From Babylonia areolata (taxonomy: Eukaryota > Mollusca > Gastropoda > Neogastropoda > Buccinidae): DNA of 64,000 nt. The translations under genes were made by a program, and so were the position numbers. Position 1 is the stretch's first letter. The number at the start of each line of letters is the position of its first letter. The notes under the pieces were generated by a model. It saw only the letters and a program-made list of their open reading frames with translations, did no database searches and was not told the origin of the DNA. Of the stretch, positions 12,028 through 25,300 are shown piece by piece. Where the stretch lies: positions 16,430,901-16,494,900 of the forward strand of contig NC_134878.1 of the NCBI RefSeq assembly GCF_041734735.1. The letters are read 5' to 3'.

Positions 12028-15000
12028 CTGCAATGAAATTTGCCATACTTTAAGTGTACCACTATCATTCAATCCATGTTTTCATATACATATATGCATC
12101 TGTGTGAGAGAGTCATTATGATCCATCACAGACCATAGACTTCTGTTTCCATCTCGGTTCGATTTTTGCTGAATGCATATCAAATGAGAAACTATATATT
12201 AAAAACAAACTAAAACAAAAAAACATTATCCAAACAAACAAAAAATAACCCACACATCTGATTAAAGGCAAATAAGCAGTTAAAGCATTTGTGCCATTTT
12301 TTCTCAATACCAATAAAACCAATGAGACATATTTCCAGCCTTCTATAAGGATGAACTTTCATCAACTTGGGTCAGAAAACTGAAGAAGCTGTTTCAGGGA
12401 TTGCACTCATCACTTTTAGAACTGATTGGTTTTTATCAAAAAGAATTAACAATAAAAATAAAGGACCATATGGGTGCTGCTGGCAGAGTTCTCAGAACCA
12501 AATGAGACAGCTTCCTTGGAGACCAATAAAAAAGTCAGAGTGGGGGGCAATACATTTAGTCATACAAGCCATGGTTCAACCTGCGTGGGAAGACTGGCCA
12601 TTCATAAAAGACCAACATAATTCTGCCCTCTCTTTTCTACACACACACACTTACAATCAGAGCGTGAACAGCCTCGTCAACGTTGTCCATCTGAATCAGT
12701 GCCATCTTGCGATCCTTCCTGTAAGTCAAAATATAAATTACAGTTTAGATACAGGTCTACAGCCAAGTACCTGTTCCTTAAAATGGACCAGAAAAGAGAA
12801 CCATATGAAAATTAAAAATGACATAACTGCATGGCTTCCAACAGAAAACAAACATGTCCATTTCTTCCACACATTACTTTAGGTGACACCATAATGCTCC
12901 AGTAATGGCTGATGCAGATGAGCATGTTCACTGGTCGATGTTAACTCGTTTTGTGAGACAAGACCATACAGGTCAGATTGTGAAACACGATCCTCTCACT
13001 GTAAAGTTCTTCCAACAACTGCACCACTCTGTTCATTTTAAATATATACTTTTCTTTTTAAAGAGCAAAAAGGGTATACACAAATCACACTCGTTACATA
13101 AAACATGTATTCATGTTTACATGCTGTTGCATATCTATATGCACAGTCATTCAGACTAGATACATCCGTTTGAACTGGAATGTCAATCCTAAAAGATGGT
13201 GACTGGAAGATGTCTAGTTATAATCAGTTGTCATATGGCAATATCTAAAACCTATCAAGAAAGAAGATGGAGGCAGAGAAACAGAGAGTGAGAGGAGAGA
13301 GAGAGACTTACTGGAAAAATTTGAAGCCCTTGACAGTGCCGTAATCCGAGAACCAGTTCTGGATCTGATCTTCAGTCACTGATGCTCTGTCACAATACAA
13401 AAACAGAACATTAATCTTGAAACTGAAAAAGCACATAAAAAAACAACCCCCCAAAACCCAATGATTCTAAACAACCTCAAGTACATATTCTTCAATCCCT
13501 CTCCCTCCAACACACAAAAACACACACAGGAACAGGTCCCCACCTTTCCATCTAATCTATTAAGTACATTTAAAAAAATAATTTTTCAAATCAGAAAATT
13601 AGCATCCCTGGTGATAGGAAGCGTTAAAGCATCTTTTAACTTCTGGTGGTGACACCGTATCAACTATACTTACTACACAACTGCACAGCGCCTGAAGCTC
13701 AATAAATGCCCACCAACTTTTCGCTGACCAAACTGTCAGCTATCCTAGCACAATTTTTTTTTTTTTTTTTTTTTTTACAATAGTCAAGCCTTTTAAAACC
13801 CGCACCTGTTATTTACAGTGTAGTATACTGAGATAGAACAAAAGATGGAAATCATAATACTAACAACACAATAACAAGAGCAGACAAAATATCTGCAGAA
13901 CACCAGTTTTCACTAAAACATGCAGGCAGGTACAAGTGACACAAATTTAAGGTGAATAAATAATCTGTGCGTTTTCAACTTCAACAGGGCTTTTTCACAT
14001 GAAAAATGATGAGGGAAAGGGGATGGGACAGGTACAGTACAGTCATATAACAGTCATTCACTAACAGTTTACCATAAAAATCATATGGATCGTATCGTAC
14101 GAGTTTCATTTCTTAATTTGCTAACACTTAGAATGCGTTTTTATCAGTGAAAGTTTTGTGCTGGAATGCGAATGTTTCCATCGAAGGCAGCCAGCATCAA
14201 TTCAAATCTAAGTTGTAAATCTTTTTCTCCCAAATGTATTCTTGTCTTTATCACAAATGTTCCACTTGGAACCTGCAAATGGTTCTGTAAGTCTCACAAC
14301 ACAAATAATATGACGAGATTTTAAATAGCACAGATCTGGAAATTGTTATTTACATGAATAATTATTCAAGTTTATTTGAACTCTTATCTTAAACCACAAA
14401 AATTACTTGTTCACATGCAGTGAAGATATCAACAGTGTAGACAGTGTAATCTAGACATGATCTCATGACCTTTAGTATCTATTCACCAAACTGACTTTGC
14501 AAACCAAATAAAACATTTGAACACAAACAACATTAAATACAGCAATAATCTAGAACACATACACACTTGAAAACCAAATTTAAGGAATATCCAGATGCAC
14601 TTGCATCACTGCAAGCATTTGCCCTCATGTTTACACATCAAAGGGTTACTTACGGAATGTTGGACAAATGCAGGACAGTTGAGGGAGGGAAAATATTCTG
14701 ACAATTCTTGGATCCTGGACGCTTGAATCTGTGCAGCGGAGAGTTGACATAGTCCTTGGTCAGACCAGCATCCTGTTAGTAAATATTAAAATAAATAAAT
14801 AAATAAAATAAAATAAACTAAGATGGGATGGGAGGGGATAGGCGGGAGAGAGAGAGATACAGAGAGGGTGTGAGGGGGCATGAGAAAGAGATATGAACAA
14901 CTTATGGCAGTTTCAGTTCTGTACTGCAAAGATTCTCTCTTCCTTACACATAAGGGTTGTCCCTAACTGTAGAAAAATCCATGTTGATAGCAAAAAACAC

Positions 15001-16362
15001 TAGCAGGCAGAAACAATTACCCCCCCACACCCCCCCAAAAAAAGAAGAAAAAAAAAAGGGTGGTGCTCTCACTGAAGTGACATACTCTCCCTGGGGAGAG
15101 CCGCCTGAATTTCACACAGAGATATCCGTTGTGACAAATGAATATAATGATAATAAATACAGCTTTATGCAACAAATTACGAACTGTACTCCCCCTTCTT
15201 GTCAAAAAAAGACCAGTACCGAACTCTTTGACACTTAACTTCATCAAGTTACAAACATTTAGACACAGTAAACATTATGTATCCAAATAACTTCATCTCA
15301 ACCTTCCTCAAATGATGGCTCTGAAAGACAAATTTTATTTCAACCCCCAGGGACGTCATTGCTACTTTAGTACTGCAACACATCTGTGGAGTCAAGCAGG
15401 ACCTGTAAATCAGTCAGAATGAGGCGTAAAGAGGGAGTGTGTATATGCATATAATTTTAGGCAGTGTCTGTGACATATTTTATGTTCATGACAAAAGTGA
15501 ACTCACAGTTTGTCCCTCCTTTGGCATCTGGACAACATTGTGACGAGACTGAGCCACGCGGATGTTCTTGCTCCACACTCTCACTTTGTCCAAGTATGTG
15601 ATGGCTGCACACAAGTATCAATGCACTAAGCAACATATCTCTTTTATCCATTCTGTTCTCCTCATAACTCATCTCAAAGCGATTTACTGTAAAACAATTC
15701 AAACTAAAACTTGGATCAGTTAACTGCTGGCATGAGATTGGGAAATTGTGATTGAGTCTGAAAGGTGGGGGGCCAGTGGGGGGGGGGGGTCCATGGGGCA
15801 ACGCCTCTGGTGGGGGTCTGGGGGCGAAGCCCCCTGAAGCTGAAGGTTTTTCTCAATTTCAAACCTTAAAATCTGCACTTGTGGGCCACCAATGCTGCTG
15901 AGGTATTCCAACCCACAGAAGACAAAAAATCAGTCCAATTCTTCCAAAACTAGTGTTTTTGCTTCCAAACCTGTAAAGTCAGCCTTGGGGGCATGATTTT
16001 CAAAACTGTCTCATGCGCACGTGCGTATGTGTGGTTTCAATGCAACGCTGTGTGTGTATGTGAGAAAGAGAGATAGACAAAGAGATTGAGAACAGGGGTC
16101 GGGCAGGACATGGGAGGAAAGAGTTAAAGTTCATTTATGTGCTTTAAATACAACTCTGTGTTAAACCCTTTGTGTGAGTGAGTGAGCGAGCGAGCGTGCG
16201 TACGTGCGCGCGTACCCACAGCCCTTGTGGCCTGACAGGAACTGATGGAGATTGCGTGCACTGGCATTTATGTGTATCTGTGCGTGGAAGTTAAGTTTTT
16301 TTGGTGGGTTTTTTTTTTTTTTGGTGTTGGTGTGTGTGTGCGCGCGCACGCGCACACTCTCA

Positions 16363-16394
<32 letters not shown>

Positions 16395-19300
16395 ATCGAC
16401 CGCATGTGTGTGCGTGTGTGCTTTTCACAGTGATATCAACATGCGTGCCATGTAGGGATCGCCTTTCGTTATCGGCATTTTGACAACTTCAATCGACCGA
16501 TAAGAAACTTTCTGACTTCGATTTTGGTGCTCTGACAAGTTACTGGATCGCCTCTCAAGGGGTCAACAACTGACGCTTTCGGAAGAGCATTCCGTTTTCG
16601 TTTTTGACAGATCGGTAAACGAAAAAGAAGGGCCCATTGGCTTTTTCTTTCTTCTAGAAAACGGATGCTCCATTTTTAATGCAAATCTGTAAACAGATTT
16701 ACATGCCTAGACTGAAGAGTTACACCCGTACAATCTGACACCAATCACACTTGGCCTTGCCCGCGGTGTCAACTTTGTGAATGGCATCGCCTACCCGTAA
16801 AGCTATTTTTTTGTTCTTCACTTCTATTTTCACGATCTCATCTTGGCCAGACACCAGTTCCACTTATTATTCACTTCTTTATCGATCTCTGCTGCAAAAA
16901 TCCTCTAATCCTTTGTGAGTTTTCTCATTTTGTCAATGACTGAAGACGATCGACGAAATCAGGTATCTTTCCAAGTCATGAAGCCCGCGAGCGAGTTTTG
17001 TAATCCCGACCGAATACGAATATGCTGAATGATGACAGAGGAGCAACGGAACACTTATTCTCAATTGGTTAGCTTATCCTAACACGGGGTATTTTAGCAA
17101 ACGCTGTGGGTCTGTCTTGTCGATCGACCAGTCGGACAACGTTCATGCAACCTTTGTGGGTCAGAAAAAAACCTGACCCCCCCCACCCCCCACCCCCCGA
17201 TTTTCTCAACAGATTTACGCGAATCTCAAAAGTGGCCTCTGGAGCCAATTTTTGGTTGGAAATCCGACTATAGTTGGAAAAATCTCATGCCTGAAATCAA
17301 TATTTTGCTCTTTTGCACACTGACATGTTGATATCTTTAATGCGGACAGGTGAACTTTTGTCAAAATAACACTAAACAGTTGTAACTGATAAGCAAATTA
17401 CATTCCACTATCACATTTTCCTTGGTCAAAAAAATTTTAATCTCTAGCAGGCAAGAACTTGAAAGCTTTTAAACACACACCAATGAGAATTCCTAAAGAT
17501 GCACATAACTAATTCTGTTCCTTCCTCCTGGCTACACCAGATGTAACAGAATTTACTGGTAAGTTATGTAACCAAAGAAAATAATGTAACAAAATTTGTG
17601 ACATGGACAACAACTTTCGCAATTCACAAGAAACCATCTGTGAGCAAAGGTTCAATTTCAATAAACCAGCTTTCTGTTTATTTCCTCTCTCATCAAACTG
17701 CCCTATTCATACTCACTCCCATTTATGTCACTTGCACTTTCAGAAAAGGACTGATGACAAAGGAAATAAAAATACCCAATCAGTTCTTAATCTAATAAAA
17801 AAAAAAAAAAATGTAGACAGAAATCTTACCCATCTGGGCCTGCTGGGGATCAGCAAACTGCACCAAGGCGTTGTCCTTCTTGTTGAACAGGATTTTCACA
17901 CGGTGCACATCACCATACACGCCTGGTCATGCATCATAAAGTATTAGATAACAGGGTCTGACAGCTCCACTTTCTCTGTGTGCATATCACGTTGGTATTT
18001 AAGCTACTTCTACATCAAACGACACACAAAGTTGAACATAAACACTCAAGCTGCTACCGTTTAAACACAGAGCTAAGAAATTTCTAATCAAAAGTCACAC
18101 GAGGAACACTAAGACACAACATGCCAATTTAAACATTATGCACAAAATAAGTGTTTTTGTTTCCTAAACAATGATATATGAAACAATGCAAATGCTCCCA
18201 AAATTACGGTATCAAATTTATTCAACAGAGAGACATATATATAAATATATATTATTTACAATGTTGCAAATCCTACTACAATCTACACACTCAAAGAACA
18301 TTTAATATGGACAGCAGTATACTGATAACTGACACATTGTAATGACGACTTTTACACCTATCTCTATGAAATCTGGTTTCTTCTCTTTTATTTTAATTTT
18401 AATCAAATACTATCAAATAATAGTAGAAACAAACAAAACAGAATGCCTGTGTATGTAAAATGCAATGCAAGATACAAACACAAGTCTGCTTCTTTTGTTA
18501 CATGCTATTCACATTTGCATTACATAGGATGATGATGTGCAATGACTGACAAGCTATCAAATAATAAATTATTTAATTCACAACTGCTGGGAGAAGAGTA
18601 TTTTGTAGAGCATCCTAAATGAAGAAAAGTGCATGTACACATACCAAACAGGTTAAAGAGAGCGTCTGTCGAGACGTTCTACAGTAGAGCAACAGCATGA
18701 AAGGCAGAGCAAGAAGAGCAAGGTCAAGGTCAGTCCGAGCGAGAGAGATTCCACGTGGGGGCACCAGGATGAGTGGGTGGGCAGGGAGAGCGAGAGAGAG
18801 AGAAAATACATCCTCATTAGCTACGCTCACCCTTTTCCCACAACACACCTCCAGCTCAAAATGGCATGTCACACAATCCACATTACAATGATACATAACA
18901 CAATGTCACATCATAAAATCAATATCAAACACGAACAGTTCATGGCTTTCTCATTAACGAAGAACGTCTCTAAAATATGCAGGGTAATGTTGTGAGACTG
19001 CACAAATCCACAAACACAAAGTAAAAATCCAGAAATATTCATTTTCAGTTTTATAATTCAAATAAACTTAGAGCATAGACGGAGAGGGGGTGGGTGCACA
19101 GAACCCTAAAGGAGTTAAGGAAAGGGAAAGAAAAGGGAAGGCAGAAAGGGATGGATGTGTGGAGTGCAGGGGACGTGTTTTACTTTCTGAGACAACCACA
19201 ACACAGATATTTGTGCCCAATAACCCCATGCAACAGCTGACTGCTATTTCCTGGCTCCCATTCTGTTTCATGCAGTAGAATTAGGATTCTGAAAGATTTG

Positions 19301-22300
19301 TTTCTTCAGAACATCTTCAGTCAGCAAAGAGAAACCACAATCAGAAGACTGCTAGCTATGTAATAGCTATCAGTATGCAATGATAAAGGTCAAATAACTG
19401 AAAATTTGGACACAATTTCATGTGATATGAATCCAGAACCTTTCATCCTTCAGGCCAGCAGACTTCCTGCAACTGAACTAATTCTCTCATCAATGAACTA
19501 AAGGGAGACAGCCAATAATATATGACCAACCCTAATCCTACTGCATAACATATGTGATATAATGAAGGCATTCACAGGGATGTGACAAAACACCACCACC
19601 TGCAATTTAAAATTCCCCACCAAGAGGATAACAACAATCACAATGACCTTACCGGCCTTCTAAAAGCACAACAAAATGACCAGAAGCATACCGTTAATAT
19701 ATATATATAAAAAAAATAAAGAAAGAAAGAAAGAAAGAAAAAGCTCTGGTCAAATTTCATGCTTTGTTGGGTTTTTTTCTTCTGGTCTAACATGCTCTTC
19801 ATGCTTTTTTGTTTTGGGAAATTTTGCCTCATCTCAGAGGCCGTTTTCTTGATAAAACCATATCACCCCATTACGAAAAAGTAAACCACTGAGCTCTTCT
19901 CAATGAGTACTGATGAATCCATTGTCAAAAATGCATTTAAAAGCTGAAGACACTGCCACAAAAAGAATCATAAAACTGAAAAAAAAGAAAAAAAAAAGAA
20001 AAAAGCCTGGAACCTGATATAGGTGGGGGAGTTTCTCTGTACTTTTTGGAAAATCATTCGCAAAAAGAAATGAAATGCTGTACAAAGCCCACCATGATGC
20101 TTTGATCAACTGGGATGGAGTGTGTTTGTCTTTAAAGCTTAAAGTCTGAACAAACTTCTTTGAAATAAAAGGCCTCAGTACTCACTTCAAATGTAAAAAT
20201 CAGTGGTACAAAAATATATACATTAACCAGCATGCAACCACCAAGACAAGTAGAATATCTCTTTTGATGACTGTACATAGTAAGCACAAATACTACTGCT
20301 GTGCCAGAAGCAAAGCATGCCATCTTTGTGCCGTCTTCTACCTGAGAATCTGGCCAGCAGAAAATGGAGAACCGTCATGCAAACGCTACATAATCCTGCT
20401 TTGATTTAAATGAAGCGCAAGGTGAACGTCTTAAAAAAAAAAAATTTTTTTAATAAAATAAAATGATTAAAAAAAAAAGAAAAAGAGTCCCCCCCCCTCC
20501 CCCCCCGAGATGAAAACATGAAAATGAAGTTGAGTGTGGGAAAGTACTGTGTGGCTGAATTTAATTCATTTCAGGAAAAGAGGACACTGGTTACATACAT
20601 GGAATGAATGGCAAAGCTGGGTTCAGGTGGGGGGGAGGACAGTGTTAATGCCTCTGTGACCCAAGTGAATCATTCTGACGCCAGTTTGAAGCCTACATCT
20701 ATACTGATTATCTCTACAATGAAATATAGGAGGCGCAGAGGCCTTTTTCTTACAAGTATGAACCATTAACTCACTCGGGACGACAAGTTTTCTCCCTTGC
20801 TTTTCCCCACAGACGGCCCATTGTAAGGGTTTGGAAAAAAATTACAAAAAAATACAAAATACTGTGTAAGAAAATGAAACTTTCAGAACTGGTTTATTAC
20901 GTGTTGAGCTATTACATGTATTAAAAAAAAAAAATAAAAAAAAAAAAATCAAATTTCTCATCTTATTTTTACAGTTTTGCCATATGTAGAAAATACTGCC
21001 AATTTTTCACCCCGAATCACCATACCCAGGCTCGCTTTCTGCATTAAATTTGCTTTCTTCTTCGTCATCATCCACCTCTTCAATGTCCGACCCTTCAGTT
21101 TGTAGCATTTCAAGTACTTCGGCAACCCTAAAACGTTGTCACTGCCTTGCTCGCTTCACAACATTCTGAGAAGAGCCCGCTTTGCTAACAGGCTGGCACG
21201 CGAGCAGACGACCGGTCAGTGACTTTGTCAGCGTGTGTGCGAGACGGGCCACACATCCCAGACTGACCAGTCATACTGTTCGATTGTGGAGTGACCCAGA
21301 ATAGCGCACTCTGCTTGGCTAATCACAAAATCATGTGTACAGCGCATGATGGAATTTTACTTTCAGAGAATGCTATTCCATTCCTTCATCCAAATCTGAA
21401 TACGTTTTGTGTAGGAATGCGTGAGCATTCCTTCGTCCGGAGAGAGTTAAATGTTCTTGAAAACTGCCTGAAAAATAAAGGAAGCCAAAAAAACAACAAC
21501 AACAACAAAATAACAAACAAAAAAAAACCAACCTGACTGCAGGTGAAGAAAAAACAACAACAAAAAAAACAGGCCTCCTTTCAAGTGAAGCAATGTGAAA
21601 CTGTCAGAGCATCTATCTATTGTGCACCTAGTGTTCTGCGCAAGCACAAAGCAATGTCTGCAGGGTGAACATGATAATGCACAGCACCAGGTTTTAATGT
21701 GGGATGGGATTACAGGAATATGCAGCTGGTGGTACATACGTCTTCATCCAAGTTGGAGACAAGGACAACACAGCTCCCAGCCTGAGCCGGAACTTGCATC
21801 CCCATTCTGGCTGCACCAAATGCTCCGGGACTGCCCATTCCAAAACCAGCCATGCCTGGCATGCCTCCTGAAAAAGATGAGGAGAAGATTTACCACAGGG
21901 TCAGCTTTTCCTTGGTAATTCATTGATGTCAGGCTGCTCTCTGGTCCACTCCCTTTCGACAGCACCATCACCACTTTCTGTGGTATGATCATATTAATCT
22001 GCATTACATTTGTACTATTTTCTCCAGTCTTTGCACATTCAAGGCTGAATTTATAGCTCTTTCAATCTGTGATGTGAATGGCTGCTGTAGGCTGAGGTAA
22101 AGCCAAGTTTACAGATTCTACACAGGGTCCCATGAAATTATCAAAACAGGCGATTGGGGGTCCACTTATATACACTGCCTCACCTGTACTACTTTCCAAC
22201 CACAAGATATCTCCATGTGAAATGTCTGCTCTCAGAAAGGACGGCACATCTGTGATGACCACATGGAGGGTGTCAAACAATGATATGTAATGACCAGATT

Positions 22301-25300
22301 TCATCACTGTGTTATTAAATGCACACAGCAGCCCTCATTCAGGGTGCAACATGTGTCGCCCAGTCAAACAATTTAACCGTTTTCTTTGTTTCCTTCCATA
22401 TGGCTGGTCTTTAAAAATAACACACACAAAATAATAATAATAAATAAATAATAATAATAATCTGAAAAAAAAGAGAAGAATATCCTTAAACTCTGCTTGC
22501 TGTTGAGCTTACCACCCCCCTCCCTTCAAACCCAATCCTTGATTTCTTATAATCACTTAGTAAAGGGAAAAATCTTCAAATAATGTAAAACTGAATTGTC
22601 TTTCCAGTCTTACTGTCATGTTTCAGAACTTACTGATTCATCATTATCACCTGCAAATTTCAGGAATCCATCTATTCCAGGCTCAACAGTTCTGGTTCTA
22701 AAAAGCCTGGGAAAGTGATATTTTCCGCATGTCAACAATAGCAACAATAAAAATGTGGCAGAAAACACACGAAATGTTGTTGATCAACTGAAGATGATTA
22801 CATGCTACAAAGTACATCAATAAGAAGGGGTTGGGACTGTTAGAAGTGGGAGTAGAAAAATACCTAAATAATTCAGCTGGAAACCTTCATTTTTCGGTTT
22901 TCTTTTACTATGAAACCCTCCAGATGAAAGCTTCGAGCCAGAATATCATTCACAGTCAGCTTTTGTACTGACATATTGTGAGATATTGTTTGTGGGTGTT
23001 TGGGTGGGAGGGTGTATGTTGGCGTTTATATTTAGTGTTTATGCTCAAAACAACATGATAGTGGAGGAATATAACATAATTGCACTTGACTGTTGTGTCA
23101 AATATGTTTGCTAATATTTAAGCACTATTTCCCACCTTTAAAATAAACAGGCTTAAATTTTCTTCCTTTTTTCCCGAAAATGTTTTGTGTGTTTTTTTTC
23201 CCTCTTCTAAAAATCTGAATTCTCTTCCCCTGATTGGGAGTTATCTCATTCTGTCAATACCACACTTATAATTATATTCTCCATTCATTTTCCATGAAGA
23301 AAAAAATCTTTTCCAAACTTTTGAGCACTTTTTTTTTTCGCAAGAGGTTGCTGATTATTTTGCAATAATCACTTTCAGTTCTTGAAGTCAAAGGGTTCAA
23401 AGTATCAATTCTGATTCATGCTTAACAACAACAACAACAAAAAACAACAACAACAAAAAAACAAAAACAAAAACAAAAACAAAAAAAACAAAAAACCCAC
23501 CACCACCAAAAAACAAACAGAAAAAAAAAAATCCCTAACTGCATGGGCGAAGGGGTGGTGCTAATGGCTAACAAGTAAGCCACTTCACAATTTGTGCTGT
23601 ATCGTCAATGGCAAGTGCAGAGAACAATCTGTAACTTGTGCTATAATAAAGAGTTAGTAGAGTTAGGCTGTGCAAATGTTCTATTCCATACATTATCAGA
23701 ACTTTTTAGTTTTTCATCTGCATGAACATAATTTTGTACATAAAAAAAATAATGACCTCTTATCTTGAAAGGATACTTTATCTGTATTGTAAGAAACAGA
23801 CTGCACATGGCTGCCTCACCAACTTCAAACCTTATAGCATGCAAGACTTTATTTGACAGACTTAACTGCTTTTCAAAAGTTCTGATAAGAAGCTGATAAA
23901 TGTGCTCAAGTTTCCTCTGAAGAATGCAGAGTTCATATTAAATAGGTACCTAAGCAAATCATTCACTGACAACTATGCATTTTTAGGACTCTTATTTTAA
24001 CATCTAACAATTCAACAAATATTGTTCATTTCCCTCATTTCTTCCCATGGTAATTCTGGTGTTGGTTTGCTTGCTTGTTTTATGTTATGTGTTTGACTCT
24101 GGGACTTGGTGTAGTTAAAATTAATGTGTAAATGTTTCTCCCACATCCTAAACATATATAACACCTACCTGCAAAAGATAAATGAATAATTTACAATGAA
24201 GAAACCAAATCGGCCACCTTGATACTTCCACTGTCAACAAACCCATCAGTGCAAGAGAGAATGGAGTTAAAATGCTAACAAATTAAATCAGGCCATATTC
24301 CTCCAATAAATTCCTATCAAATAAGTTCACAGATTGTATAATGAAAGGTCATGACATTAACAGTGACCGAGATGAGATATTTAACGTCATAATTTACTTA
24401 CAGTTTCCATAGTACCACTGACAGTTTCATCATTTTTTTCAAAATCATACAGAATACAAGGATCAAGTTTCACAAAAGAATTCACAGCTGAATAAACAGA
24501 GATACAAACATTAAGAAAAATGATCAAGACGAAAACTACATAGCAATTACTACACCAAAAGGCGAACAAGCATCAATGTAACAACTGGTCAAAATTTTTA
24601 ACATTATCCAGTCTATCCCCCTCACATATGGAAAAGAAAAGCCTTCCATCACTGCTACTTTTACCACGAACATACTTATCTGATGGGAACTTTTGCCACT
24701 AGAGTGGGTAATGAAACACCTATAAGCTGAGTGTTGCTTTCAGTAATCTCCAGTGTCAAGCCCCATGTCTTGAAGCATTAATTCATCATTCCCAGGATCT
24801 CCCTTCCTAGTAAAAAGCACTGCATGTATGGCCAACTTGAGAAAAAAGACCAACCGTTTTCACAACCCAAGGCCTTAACTCTAGCAACAGGAACAATTCC
24901 AGGCCAAACTCATGGTAAGTTCTTGGCTCCTTGCTGATCATTATCAACCTACTTCTCTAATACAGAAGATACTGTGCAAAACCTTGTAAAAAACTTCCAT
25001 TTTGTTTGCCCATCATCATTCAGTCTGTTCAGATTATGATTTGTCACTGGAAAGAGAACAGGGGGGGGGGGGGGGGGGGGGGGGAGTAGTGGTAAACCTC
25101 TATCTTCAACACCTACAGTGGTATTTCCTACTTTCAAGCAAGCCCAAAATGTGTTAATGAGAAGTGAAACTGGAATAGGGTTAAACAAAATATTTTTAAA
25201 AAAATGTTAGAGGTGAAGTACAGCATGCAATAAAGTAGATGGCAACATTTAATAACTCCCTACCTGAATCACCACCAGACCCACCCCAGATAGGTTCCAT

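Noticed and set aside
24403-24420. An exon-like stretch with CAG acceptor and GTAAGT donor on the minus strand
   Set aside because: Its 16-nt length would break the phase shared by exons 11 and 12 and it encodes nothing PTB-like.
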